Assembly (NCBI GenBank): GCA_001939145.1
Contig: LSRX01000050.1
Coordinates: 696,599-760,598 of the forward strand
From: Symbiodinium microadriaticum
Lineage: Eukaryota; Sar; Dinophyceae; Suessiales; Symbiodiniaceae
Length of the DNA stretch: 64,000 nucleotides
Reading direction: 5' to 3'
Part shown: positions 33,206 through 43,989 of the stretch, one piece after another
Layout: each line of letters opens with the position of its first letter
How positions within the stretch are numbered: position 1 is the stretch's first letter
Notes under the pieces: generated by a model
Databases searched by the model: none
What the model saw: only the letters and a program-made list of their open reading frames with translations
What the model was told of the DNA's origin: nothing
Translations under genes and position numbers: made by a program

Positions 33206-33711
33206 CATTTTTCTGCATGGTCTTTTGGAGAATTCATGAATGTGTGATTGCCACATGTGGAGAATTCATGAATTTTGTGATTGTCAATGTGGAGAATTTG
33301 TGATTGCCGATGTGGAGGCGCCTTTGCATGAAGTTTTCTGGGTCTGCATGGCTTGCTCATCACTTGAGCTTTCTACATTGTCGATGTGGACATGAACACA
33401 TGTGTCACCTCTGGGGTGGAGACAAGCTTTGGAATACTCAGCTTTACATGCATGCCATTCGAATGGGGAGCTGGAATTGACTGATGCATATTGGAGTCCT
33501 GACTTCATGCGGAATGCCGATGCCATATGGTGAGAACAGGGTCTGCAGCTGAACCAAGATGTGCTAGAAAGATTGCAGTGGAGCCTCATGTGTGTCCGCC
33601 AATGTGCAGTTGACTGATACCTAAAGGGTTGTCGTTGTTAATGCCTCCGCCAAAGAGCGTCGTCGTACCAGGACCCCTCGCCCAGGCATTGTCCGAGTGT
33701 GCGTGCTGAAA
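33206..33711. other. Non-coding stretch after LINE fragment
   Basis: A degenerate short tandem repeat lies at 33224-33316. I saw no A tail or flanking duplication that would mark the end of the LINE fragment. Confidence 0.5.
33224..33316. repeat. Short tandem repeat with AATTCATGAATT palindrome
   Basis: Three degenerate units contain GGAGAATTCATGAAT (twice) or GGAGAATT, followed by TGTGATTGCC or a variant. The first two carry the palindrome AATTCATGAATT or a near version. Confidence 0.7.
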
Positions 33712-33895
33712 TCCCCAACCCTCTAGCCCTAAAGCTCTAAACCCTGAGACCCATACAGCCCCTAAAACTTCTAAAACCCCGAAAGCCCCCTAAAGCCTCT
33801 AAAACCCCGAAAGCCCCCTAAAGCCTATAAAAGCCCTAAACCCCCTAAAACCCCCTAAAACCCTTGAAACCCCTAAAACCCCTAAACCCCAGAAG
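33712..33895. repeat. Degenerate CCCTAAA block
   Basis: C-rich telomere-like repeats with longer units such as AACCCCGAAAGCCCCCTAAA + GCCTCTAA, repeated twice in tandem. Confidence 0.75.
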
Positions 33896-34029
33896 CATGA
33901 GGAACCAGACCGCGGCATGCATGACCTACCTCGGGCGCCTGGGATATCGACGGAGTTCTTAGTAAAAGCCAGGTTTAGGGTTTAGGGATTGATTCTAAGG
34001 CTTATAGTTTTATGTTTAGGGTTTAGGAG

Positions 34030-34128
34030 CCAGAAAGTTGGAGCATCATTATCCCCATGTGCTTTATTTGGTAAATGTATAGGGAATCCCAGCACTAATC
34101 ATCCCAAGTCCATGTTCCAACTTTCTGG
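34030..34128. mobile_element. Foldback element, single copy in window
   Basis: CCAGAAAGTTGGAGCAT at 34030 and ATGTTCCAACTTTCTGG at 34112 are inverted repeats with one mismatch. No second copy was seen. Confidence 0.6.
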
Positions 34129-34616
34129 GGTTCAGAACATGGCCCGGGCGGTTGAGGTTTCGGGCTTCGGGTTTGCAGGGGCCAGGGTTTTCTATCCGGC
34201 CCTTTTCAGGGCTCTAGGGGTCGACAAGGGTTCTTTCGACTGTTTAGGGCCTCAACGGCTCTTTGAAGCTATGCTTTTGCGGTTGTGCAAAGGGGTCATC
34301 TTTCAGCTTAGGGCTTCGGCTGAGAAAGTATTTTCAGCATTTGGGGTTGGGGCGGTCCCTGTCTAGTTTCCATAAAGTCTACCCTTGTGACTTCCGATGT
34401 CTGCTACAAGCATACCGGACTATGAGGTGAAATTGGAAAGAAGTTCAATTGACATCATAAGTCAACATAGGCTTACAGCTTTTGTTTAGTTGTTCTGCTT
34501 GTTTTTGGTGTTCTCTCCAAGTTTTCTCTCAATGTGGCTAATTTTGTTATTTTCGGGTATTCTTCCACTGGTTCTAAGTTTGCCAGCTGTCTTCCAGGTT
34601 GGCCATTGGAAAAATT

Positions 34617-34890
34617 TACCCTAAACCCTAGACCCCAAACCCTAAACCCGAAACCCCTAACCCCTAAACCCCTAAACCCCTACACCCCTAAACACTGAAC
34701 GAGTTCTCAGAAAGCTGGAATGAAACGGACGGAGACACAGAAACTTTGACCCTGACCCTCAACCCTAACCGGTTCAGGGTTTAGGGCTTTAAGGGATTAA
34801 GGGTGTTTGGGGTTTAGGGTGTTTAGTAATTAGGGTTTTTGGGGTTTTGGTGTTTAGGGTTTTAGGGTCTTAGGGTTTCGGTTTAGGGCC
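34617..34890. repeat. Telomere-like block with strand switch
   Basis: CCCTAAA-type repeats at 34617-34695, then about 70 bp of other sequence, then TTTAGGG-type repeats at 34765-34890. Confidence 0.75.
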
Positions 34891-35995
34891 ACAGAATGTG
34901 GTTTCAATGCAGTTGCTTTCGGTGCTTGTCCTCGTTGCCGTCGTCTTAGACCTAGTCGCTGTCGCATCAGCGGTTTTGTTTGGATGTTTTCCGTTCGGGT
35001 CGGGGCTTGCGTTACTTCTGATTTCTGCTTGAGACATTCTTCCGATTTCCTTCGGAAACTCTGCTTGTGGGCTTTAACAGTGATTGGAAGTCAGAATCGA
35101 GAGAAGCTGCGGTCGGGTTCCGGGTCTGCTGGGTCAGCGCAGATATTGCAAGCTATCCGGCTATGGTCAGGTTTAGTCCGAAATGTCCTGAGGTTTGATT
35201 GCTTGGAGTTGCTTCAGGGTTTAGCAGTATTTGCCACTGTCTTTCGTGTTCCATCTGTTTGTTCTGCAGTTCCCCCAGCCCTCTTACAGCGATAGTTCAA
35301 AACCAGTTGTGCATGGCTTTTCACACCACGCGCCGCACGGCGGCAGTAGTCGTCGAAGACTTTCGAAATCTCACAACTTGCTTCAGCATGCGCTTGCTGA
35401 TCTAGCTGATGCCTCCTTGACAAATCTAAACCCTAAGCCTTAAACCCTAAAACCTAAACCGCCTCGTATTGTAGAGCACGGGCCATCTCTGCTCAAACTC
35501 GCCGTGTCCCCTGACCGGACTTGCCGCGTTTACGAACTTAACTAAGGAGCCGTCTCAAGCCCTAAACGCTAGATAGGGACTTCAATAAGAACCAAGACTA
35601 TTCGTAGGGGCTCCTTATAATAATAGTATGTAATAATATACCCGGCCAAAACCCGACTCTAATGATTATGGTCCCTTTGCTAGACACCGTTTCCACTAGA
35701 ATCTCTGCACCGTCTTCCACCATTCCACCTCCCGACATTTTCTCGTCCTAGTCGGCACTAGTGCTGCGACTCGGGTACCCTTATCCTCAAAGGACTCATA
35801 TTTTAAGGCTTTTGAGCCCAAAGACCCTATTATGCAAGGCTTTTGAGCGATTTTGATGCTCAGGGGTAGAGCACCCACCTTCGCTCAGCTCAGCCATGCG
35901 CCCACAGCGGAGAAGCGGCCTCACCGAAGCGGCGACCACCTTGATGCTTGGATGTTTCTCTTAGGGTTTAGGGTTTAGGGGTTTAGGGTTTAGGG

Positions 35996-36090
35996 TACCC
36001 ATAGGCCCCTAAGTCGTTCCTTTTTGGGAATACCTTATGGGATTCTACATATGAGCCACAAAAAGGAACCACTTAGGGGCCTATTGGTAG
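35996..36090. mobile_element. Foldback element, family B, copy 3
   Basis: TACCCATAGGCCCCTAAGTC ... CACTTAGGGGCCTATTGGTA. It sits directly after a TTTAGGG run and about 75 bp upstream of the Mei2-like ORF. Confidence 0.75.
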
Positions 36091-36165
36091 TTCACGGTTG
36101 TTGGGTTCGATGATTTTTAGTTACGGAATCCTTTGGTGTGGAACCCTAAACCCTAAACCGAAAGG

Positions 36166-36438
36166 ATGCTCCGGCGTTTGCCAGAAGATTGGGACGCCCA
36201 GAGGATCGTGGAATGGCTACGGGAGAACAGGCTCAAGCTCACCCAGATTGATTTTCTCTACGTTCCTTTCGATAAGCGGGCAGACTGCAACATCGAACTG
36301 GCTTTCATCAACTTTGTGGATCATTCCGCCGCCAAAAAAGTCTACAACATCATCGTGAGGCAGAACAGGGACGGCATCTGGAATACCGTAGTCAGTGCTG
36401 GAAACATCCAGGGGTGCCTTGATCGCACCACGGTTTAG
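36166..36438 (+). CDS. Mei2-like RNA recognition motif protein (fragment)
   Basis: A 90-residue ORF made up almost wholly of a Mei2 C-terminal type RRM (RRM_2 family), which binds RNA. It starts MLRRLPEDW (compare the family's LRNIP), has the core QIDFLYVPFDK, then NIELAFINFVDH (matching the usual GYAFINF strand), and ends AGNIQGCLDR (matching the family's IQG helix). The start is the only Met before the domain; an in-frame TAA lies about 10 bases upstream inside a CCCTAAA motif. The usual N-terminal flank and the terminal H-x-RNSP-like tail are missing, so it is an exon, a retrocopy fragment or a very short gene. Mei2-like RRMs are numerous in dinoflagellates. It is flanked by a foldback element upstream and a tandem hairpin repeat immediately downstream. 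Confidence 0.65.
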   Translation: MLRRLPEDWDAQRIVEWLRENRLKLTQIDFLYVPFDKRADCNIELAFINFVDHSAAKKVYNIIVRQNRDGIWNTVVSAGNIQGCLDRTTV

Positions 36439-36441
36439 AGC

Positions 36442-36544
36442 TTGAAGGGTTGGGGAAACCCTTGTCAAGAGGGCAAGCCGGATCCTAGTCGTGAAGGGTT
36501 GGAGGGGTCAAACCCTTGTCAAGAAGGGGGCCGGCTCCAAGTCG
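36442..36544. repeat. Tandem hairpin repeat after RRM ORF
   Basis: Two units of about 50 bp (36442-36491 and 36491-36544). Each has GAAGGGTT ... AACCCTTGTCAAGA, able to form a stem, followed by GCCGG.TCC.AGTCG. The first unit begins 4 bases after the RRM stop codon, so it could lie in a 3' UTR. Confidence 0.75.
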
Positions 36545-37549
36545 TTAGGGGTTTAGGGTTTGGGGTTTGTGGCGGGTGGGGACCTATGTTGAGGAAACCA
36601 GAATAGGCACCCTAGCCAGGTAAGCTGTTTAGGGTTCAGGTAAAGGTGTGAGTTTCGTGTCCTGCTGTGCGGTCTACAGTCCATGTCCCGTCCGTAAATG
36701 TGATTTGTTTGTGGGGTGTCGGAGTACCCGAAGCACCTCAGCGTAAAGTTGGATAAGCCAACCCCTCTTCCTCATGGCTCTTAAGCCACTCCCGAAAAGT
36801 TTGGCCCTGTTCAACTTGAACAGCGCCTTACCCTAAACCTTCGACTAAGCCGTGGACTAAACCCACACATCCCAGGTTTGACTGGAATCTAGCCTACTTC
36901 CTGGCACGTTTTGGCCATCAGGGTGTTTGGGAAAAGGATGCTCCACTCATCTTCAGAGATGGGTACCAGCTCGAGGACGGCTTTGGATCTGGGGTTTAGG
37001 GGTTCTGGGAATTCGTGTTTAGGGTTAGTTGGGGATTCAAATTTTGAGGTCAGGGATCAGGATTTTGAGTTTTCAATCTGGGGGTAGAGCGAGTAAGGGT
37101 GCTTAAATTTGCTGTTGCGCTTGCGAAAGGGTCCGTTGAAGGGGGCAACTTCCATCTCTACACTTCACAGCAGTTCACCATGACGAAGAACATTGCTGCA
37201 CAGAACGGGGCTGCTTGTGTATTTTGAGACTGAGATCAAAGCACAGCTCTTGCGGACCCTGGTAGTGCGTATTGCAGATTCTTCTCGGAACACTGCCAAA
37301 AAGCAAGCGAGCATTGCGATGACTTGGGTGTTTGTCGATGGAGACTGGATGTATCTTAGGAGTTGTTGCAGATTGTGCGTTTGTTGAACGGTAATCTCTG
37401 CATATAAGCATTACCTTGACCCACTTTCCGCTCCTCAAAAAACAAAGGGGCCTAAGGCCTAAGGCATAGATTTGACAGACAGAGACACCTGTGCGCGCAC
37501 GCACGTGCGCGAGCGCAGGTGACCCATACATGTACCTGTATATCGAATC
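36545..37549. other. Non-coding stretch
   Basis: No gene recognised. TTTAGGG motifs occur around 36545 and 37000-37020; the rest is unique sequence with no known family in any frame. Confidence 0.4.
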
Positions 37550-38135
37550 TGTTTGTACATTATATGCATATCTATATGTATGTATGTATATATATATACA
37601 TACATGTGTACAAATATTAGACATATATATATATATATAGAAAGATGGATATGAATGTAGATATAGATACAGATGTAGACAGAGGGTATTGCACTGCAGG
37701 CCAAAGTTTTGTAGCAGTTTGTTTTGACTCTATAGGTTCGAGTCTTGTGCAGTAGATATTTGTGCTTCACTTGCATATATGCAAGCAACAAAGTATAACT
37801 GAACCCACACAAGCCCATGCTGCATGGCATAGCATGCTGTCAGTACCGGCTAACATACACACATGTAAATATGAATATAAATATACAAAATATAGATATA
37901 GATTTAGATGTAGGTATAAACAGAAAAAATAAATCTATGTATACATACAAAAAAGATACAGATATAACTACCAATATAAACATATGTATGTATAAATATT
38001 ATATACATATGTATGTAAATATGCATTATATGTATACATGTATGTATATGTGCATATAGATATGTTTATAAATATACACACCCGTATACATTTTTCTTCA
38101 CATACATACATACATACATACATACATACATACGA
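37550..38135. repeat. AT/GTATG-rich microsatellite region
   Basis: TATG, TA, GATA and CATA tracts at 37550-37675 and 37855-38135, with about 180 bp of unique sequence between. The last 35 bases are pure CATA. Confidence 0.8.
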
Positions 38136-38888
38136 TGGATGGCCAGCTTCCCAAAGCTCTACTGCATGGCTGGGTTTCAAAAGGGTGACCCGTTCATACT
38201 GGTTCCCACGAAGCCCAAGTTTTGACGGGAGCATCTCCAATAACCCCCTCAGCAGCAGATAGCGGATGGTAAACCTGGTAAACACCGACCAGGTCATACA
38301 CATGTCGAACTCCGAGATGATAGGTCGCAATCCCACAATCCGAACCTTGACAAGAGCATGGTGTGTGGCCAACGCTGCAAGCCTCTAAACGGCCCGCTTG
38401 GGTCCCCGCTGATGTGGAATGATGTGTGTCAAGCTAGAAATCCTGGAAAGACAGAACTGATGACGAGCCTTGTTTCGAGGTTGCAAAGCATGAAGACGCT
38501 GGTTGATCATATGCCCAGAGCCCAAAAGGAAATAAGGAGTGGCAAACACGAATACTCTCAACAATAACTTGGTAGCAGAATCCCAAATCTCTACTGCATG
38601 GCTGGGTGTATCACCTACCATTCAGTGTAAGCCCGTCATCGCGTTGGGATTTATACGTAGCGATCAGCCCCCCTTACCTTGGAGAACCAATAAACAGACG
38701 TACGCAACATCTTTATGTTTTGAACGAAAAACACAGGCTGGTATGCCGACGCGAGCTCCAGGAAAAAAATATGCGGACACGCAAAAACAGGCTCGAATGC
38801 ACGAATGGATCTATGTGCACGCAGTATACATGAACATATAGATACGGAATGAATGAGTGTGTCTGTACCGGCACGTGCATGCATCGGT
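38136..38888. other. Unique stretch with a repeated phrase
   Basis: TCTACTGCATGGCTGGGT occurs near 38157 and 38590, each preceded by CCCAAA. On the minus strand both copies read PSHAVE-L/I-W within open frames (37968-38372 and 38385-38621), but I cannot identify a family. Confidence 0.4.
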
Positions 38889-39230
38889 AGCTAGATCGTT
38901 AGTTAGATAGACCGATAGATCGATAGACAGATAGATAGACCGACAGGTTAGGTCAGGTTAGGTTAGTCACATAAGAAACATGCCGGGTGTGTATAATGTG
39001 TGTATGTCAGTGTATGTATGTTTATATATATATATATAGAGTTATTCAGTAAATAAAACAAATAAATAAACATATATATATATATATATGTAGATCTACA
39101 TACATACATAAGCAAATAAGTTAAAAATGTTACATATCTATATACATGTATGTACATGTACAGGTACACATGTATGCATGTGCGTATGCTTAAGGATTTG
39201 TGTATGTGCATGTGTATGTAATTGCTTTGA
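38889..39230. repeat. GATA / GGTTA / TATG microsatellite region
   Basis: GATAGA repeats (38889-38945), TTAGGTCAGGTTAGGTTAG (about 38947-38966), and TA/TATG tracts (38995-39220). Confidence 0.8.
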
Positions 39231-39855
39231 GTTACCTGCGCCCATTTACGAGTCGCACTGCTTGGCATGAAGTTTTGGGATTTCGCTTTCTACATTGACT
39301 GGGCTGTGCCGTCAGGGCAAAGGGGGCGCGAGGTGGAGTGCAGAGCCGAGGCCCCGCCTAGATCAGCAAGCCCCAAGCCATCCCAAGACATGGGTGGTTC
39401 TTTCAATTCGGGTTCCGTTGATAGCACGCCGCCCTTATAAAACGCACCCTAAACAGGGATCCTAAGTTAGAGAACTACCCGCATAGAGCCTGGACGAGAG
39501 CAGGACAGACAGGAGATCATGGGCGTCTATGCATCTCTTCCACAGGAGATCATGACGGAAGCTACCAGGTGTCTCGACTGAAATCCCCATCATCCTCAAC
39601 TCTCAGTCGTGAGAGCTCCAAATCCTCAAACTCCTCAAAACAAGGGCCCCTAAGCCGTTTTAGCCTGGAGGCCTTTGTTGTGTGGGCTTTATGGGACCGG
39701 TGGCTTCAACTTAGGATATTCAGGGATTGAAGCCCTGAGCCCTAGACTTCCTAAGCTCTGAGATATTCAGCGATTGCAGCCGCAGATCCCTAAACCTTAA
39801 ATCGAGAAGGGAACTTAGGGGGATATCCGGGCCATACCGAGCCTGAGTTCATCGT

Positions 39856-39948
39856 CTACCCCTATGCTCCATGATTATAGTTCCTATCTTGTGGTTAAAT
39901 GTAGGATCCTGTATGGTAATCATTAAAAAGGAACTTCCCTGTGGGTAG
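39856..39948. mobile_element. Foldback element, family B, diverged copy
   Basis: CTACCCCTATGCTCCATGAT + TATAGTTCC, and AAAAAGGAACTTCCCTGTGG + GTAG. The inner GGATCCTGTATGGTAAT matches the family's core in inverted order. Confidence 0.55.
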
Positions 39949-41473
39949 AAACTCAAGCTCAGATTTCCCTGGCATCTTTCCGTCTTGCGGCAACTGAGAT
40001 TCTCAGGTGTAAGAGTTTGGGGTCTTTACCAAAAAATCCTTCCATTTCGCTTAAGTGAAGGGCTTGGGCTTCGAGGCCCCCCCAAAAGTCCTCGCCGTTG
40101 GATTTCGGCCATCAGCCATAACGTAGTACGGGGCCAAGCTATCAGCTCCCAAACCCGTAATAAGCTTGAGGCCCTACCTAGACCCTGGATCAACGTTCGT
40201 TTTTTGTGGGTTACGTTATCTTCTCACTTCCGGGCCCTGCCCCTAACTGCAAAATTAGATGAATATCTTCATTTTGTAGAAGAGTAGGTAACCTTTTAAC
40301 CCTTTGGATTATTGTATTCCCTAGACAAGTCCGGAAGGTCAACAGTTGGCTAGACTAGGATACTGGACAAGTAAGAACCTACCTAAAGTCTCCATTGCAG
40401 TACCTTGCTTGCTTTGCCTATTTTATATATTTCGGGTCTTATCAGGTAACTCAAAAACTCTAAACTCTAAACCCTAAAACCAAAAGGAAAGAGAGCTACA
40501 ATGGAGAGTATAGGCAGGTATTACAGCTCAGCGGAGCACTTGGACTGTGGGGCTTGCCTTAACCGAAGGCTACCTTTTTTTAGAGCGTCCCTTGTAATTG
40601 TTCTCTCACTACAAAAACCTCCAGACAAGTAGTTCACGGTGGGGCCCATAATTCCAGAGTGTCCCGGGGCGGCGGTTTGCGCTTCTGTAGCCTTAAAAGC
40701 CCGGTCGGAATCGAACCCCGCAGGGGAAAAGCTCTTATAAACTGTAAGCCCGAAGACCCTAATTCCTGGTGGTGTCCGGTTTGGACTTGCCTGCGCAAGG
40801 TTCGTGAGGGAAGAAAGTGCGGGCACGTTCCATTCCCCGGGCAGCCGGCGTGCTTCGGCTGAATGTAGGGCGGATACGCATTCACCTTCCACGAGGTTCC
40901 GGGTTCAGGGTTTATATGTTTTTACGGTTCAGTCAGCGGCTGTCTTGCGAGTGGCCTAATCGAGTCTGATACTCCGCATCTGTCAACCAAATCCAAGTTC
41001 TAGGCAGTCATCTGTCCCTTGCAGGCCACAAGACACTGGCGATAGTCTCCATTATAGTTCCTTTTCAGAGTTGCCTTGTAGGATCCTGGAAACAAACTAG
41101 GTTAAACCAACAACTTCAATGAACTATAGTGGCGACTGGGAAGCCCATCTCCCGACCCAGCACCAGTTTTTCAAAATGTTCGGATCCCTTCACCCCGGTT
41201 CCTATATTGCAATGTTCCATTACTGTCATGGGACTGTATAGACATTCAAAGTCTACAGGCCAGGATTTGGGACCACCCCCCTCAAACTCTAAACTAGAGT
41301 CTAAACCCTAAGCCCTAAACCCTAAAATTCGAAGCTCTCTAAACCCTCAAGCCCTGAATCTAAACCTTGAGCAGTAACCTTACATCCCAAGTCTACTTTC
41401 AAGCCGCCGAGTTTGGTTTTAGTTTTAGTGTCTCTGAAAGCAGCCGAGGAACTCTCGAGCTTCACACTGGGTA

Positions 41474-41576
41474 TACCCATAGGCCCCTAAGTAGTTCCTT
41501 TTTGGGGATTACCTTATAGGATTCTAAATTCTAAATATAAACCACAAAAAGGAACTACTTAGGGGCCTATGGGTAG
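41474..41576. mobile_element. Foldback element, family B, copy 4
   Basis: TACCCATAGGCCCCTAAGTA ... TACTTAGGGGCCTATGGGTA. Arms are near perfect. A 7-bp duplication (TTCTAAA) in the centre makes it longer than the copy at 7913. Confidence 0.8.
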
Positions 41577-42113
41577 GCAATATAGGTATGGGCTTTGGGT
41601 TTGAGGGTTTACCTCGATTTCCTGAAGGAACCTACACGTTCACGGCTCCTTCTTAAGACTTCCTTATATATGGCAGCTTAGAGAGGAGTGTTTTTTGGCA
41701 GTAAGGTAAGACTTGGAGTTCTTGTTTGGGTCTTTACATTTTCATAGGGTAGGAGGAAGGCAAAGGACAGGAGAGGCCCAAACATCGAGGTCCTCTGCAC
41801 ATCGGCCTTCCTTTAGTTTAGACCAGCTTTGACGGCTTCTCGGGATTCCGAGAGATCATGAGAAGCACAACGGTGACAAGGGCCCGGGAGCCCTGCGCAA
41901 ACCCTAAAACTGCTTTCCCAAGGCCCAACCCCTGAAAACCTAAACGATCCTAAACGGCCTAGGGTGTAATTATACAGAGCATGTGGGCATCGTCCTAGCT
42001 GGGCGGGAAGGGAAAAACCTGGCAAGCCCACCCTGGCAAGCCGCACCCCTCAAGCCTAAAGCCTTGTCGGAGTGCGACTGTCGAAACCAAAAAACGGCCC
42101 TAACAGCCGCAAT

Positions 42114-42735
42114 GTTTAGGGTTTAGGGTTTAAGGTTTAGGGTTTAGGGGCCTTCGATGATTGCATAACGGTGTTGGAGTGGTTGCTTCGGAGGACCCCT
42201 CCCCCCCAATCCCCCCAATCATTGGTTGTTTGTAGGTGTTTTGTTCGACATGTAGCAGATTGATGTTCAAGACTCATGCGCCAAACACAGGGAGGTCTTA
42301 AGGGGTTCCCGAGGTACTCCCTCAACCTCGAAACCCCTGACGCTCTAAGCCCCGAATTCCTAGTAACCCAGTCGAGAGCCCTACCAAGAGCTACGATGCC
42401 CGACCCTTGTACACCACCCCAAACCGTAAAATCCCAAAACCTTTCAATCCGTAGAGCCGTAACCACTAACGAGCAAGCAACAGAAGCCTAACCACAAAGG
42501 TCCTAGAGCATCCTGAAGCCCTCAACCTCCCAGAGCCAGTAACAGCACCCGGAACGCAACCCGAAACTTCGGCCCCCCAAATCCGGGAGCCCTAAGCCCC
42601 AGGAGTTAAGTAACAACACCCGAAGCCCAAAACTCCGAAAGCGCCTCCGAACGGCCTCAGAAGCGCATTTAAAGGGTTTAGGGTTTAGGGTGTAGGGGTT
42701 AGGGTTTAGGGGTTTAGAGTTTAGGGTTTAGGCCC
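42114..42735. repeat. Telomere-like motif cluster
   Basis: TTTAGGG runs at 42114-42152 and 42670-42735 flank a region with CCCTAAG/CCTAAAC motifs and two unit-like phrases (AGCCC..A.AC.CCCGAA) around 42540-42630. Confidence 0.6.
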
Positions 42736-43430
42736 ATTTAACAACCAAAAAGCCCCGAAGCATCCTCAAACCTGGCAGCCCCAAGAACCCTCAAGCCTTG
42801 AACCCCCAAGAGGAAGTGACATAGCCCCAAACCCGACAATCTTAAAGCCCCGACATTACTTGCAAGCTTAACGCGCAAGGATCCTAGCGCCCAACACCCT
42901 AAACCCAAGAGTGCTAAAGCCCTAAACCCTCAAAGAGCAAGTAACGCAATGAGAAGCTTCAAAAGGTCTCCTGAAGAATAGGGTTGGAAATCATTCCGGC
43001 CCCTATATCCCGAAATCCTAAACCCTATAACTATATTCCAGGTCGCGCCCAGCAGCTTCCGTGGAAGCTGGGGGAAGAGACCGAGCTACTTTGACTTGGG
43101 AGTTTAGGGCTTCGGGTTTAAGCTAATCAGGCGTGCTTGGGGTCCAGAGGTTTGGGGTTTAGTTGTTGAGGAGGTGAAGTTTGGTTCTTTAGTTTGTGGT
43201 TATTGGTTCAGGGCTTCAGGGGTTTACGGGATTAGGTTTTGGAGCCCAGAATTGCTGGTGTGATCGATATCTCATGGTGCTACTAGACACTCAACCTTTA
43301 TAGCTCCTGCTGGGGTTACCTTTGCTGGATCTTAGCCTACAAGCAAAAAGTGCACTGCAACTCAGTGTCCAAGTGGGCCAGCGCAGGGCGTGGCAGGGGT
43401 TTCAGCGGGTCAGGGGCTTAGAGCTCAGGA

Positions 43431-43538
43431 CTACCCATAGAACCCTAAGTGGTTCCTTTTTTTTTGTGGTTTATATTTAGAGCCCTAAAAGTTTATAAGG
43501 TAATCCCAACAAGGAACTACTTAGGGGCCTATGGGTAG
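43431..43538. mobile_element. Foldback element, family B, copy 5
   Basis: CTACCCATAGAACCCTAAGT ... ACTTAGGGGCCTATGGGTAG, with GTGGTTTATATTTAGAGCCC in the centre. The orientation is opposite to the copy at 41474, as judged by the position of the ATTACC/GGTAAT element. Confidence 0.75.
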
Positions 43539-43989
43539 AAGTGTTTCCTCGTGTGTAGTTGAGAAGATTGTAGGGTGGCTTGTCTTCGGACCCTGAACTG
43601 TCACCCGTTTGAACACCGAGCCCGTTGTGTGCCGAGGGAGCGACGAGAAGCAGAAATCGCTGCACCCACTCTGGCCATGGGGACGAATGTCGTCGAGATG
43701 GGCCGCGATGGCAAGCAAGAGCAGGGTCCCAAATAGACCAATTTTGGATTTCCCTAAACCCTACACCCTTCTCCCTAAGCACTTGCGGTACTGGGGCCCT
43801 GCGAGGGGGGGGGGCGTCGAAAAAAAGTTCAATCTAGACATCACATGTAACACCCATAGCTCCTCTTTCGCCAGACCGCAAAGAACATGAAAGAGCCATA
43901 AGCCTAACTTAACCGAGCGTCTTCAAGACCGTCAGGTTTATCACCTTAACCCTCAACCCTAAACTTAACCGTTAATCCACCCACCCACC

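Larger units (their letters stand above)
33896..35995. other. Non-coding stretch with telomere-like blocks
   Basis: No gene recognised; the 125-codon ORF at 33989 is AG/GG-rich background. It includes a foldback element (34030-34128), C-rich repeats at 34617-34695, G-rich repeats at 34765-34890 (again C left, G right) and a TTTAGGG run at 35962-35995. Confidence 0.5.
39231..43989. other. Non-coding stretch with family B elements
   Basis: No gene recognised. Family B elements lie at 39856-39948, 41474-41576 and 43431-43538, with a very diverged candidate at 41044-41138. TTTAGGG blocks occur at 42114-42152 and 42670-42735, with CCCTAA-type repeats between about 42490 and 42960. Confidence 0.5.

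Noticed and set aside
35866-35890. tRNA-like D-arm GCTCAGGGGTAGAGCAC
   Set aside because: It matches an A-box/D-arm, but no anticodon stem, T-arm or acceptor pairing can be built from the flanking bases.
40700-40722. Minus-strand B-box-like GGTTCGATTCC
   Set aside because: The T-stem does not pair and no A box lies upstream, so neither a tRNA nor a tRNA-derived SINE is supported.
41044-41138. Additional family B element
   Set aside because: TATAGTTCC...GAACTATAG and GGATCCTGGAAACAAAC fit loosely, but the ends are too diverged to call.
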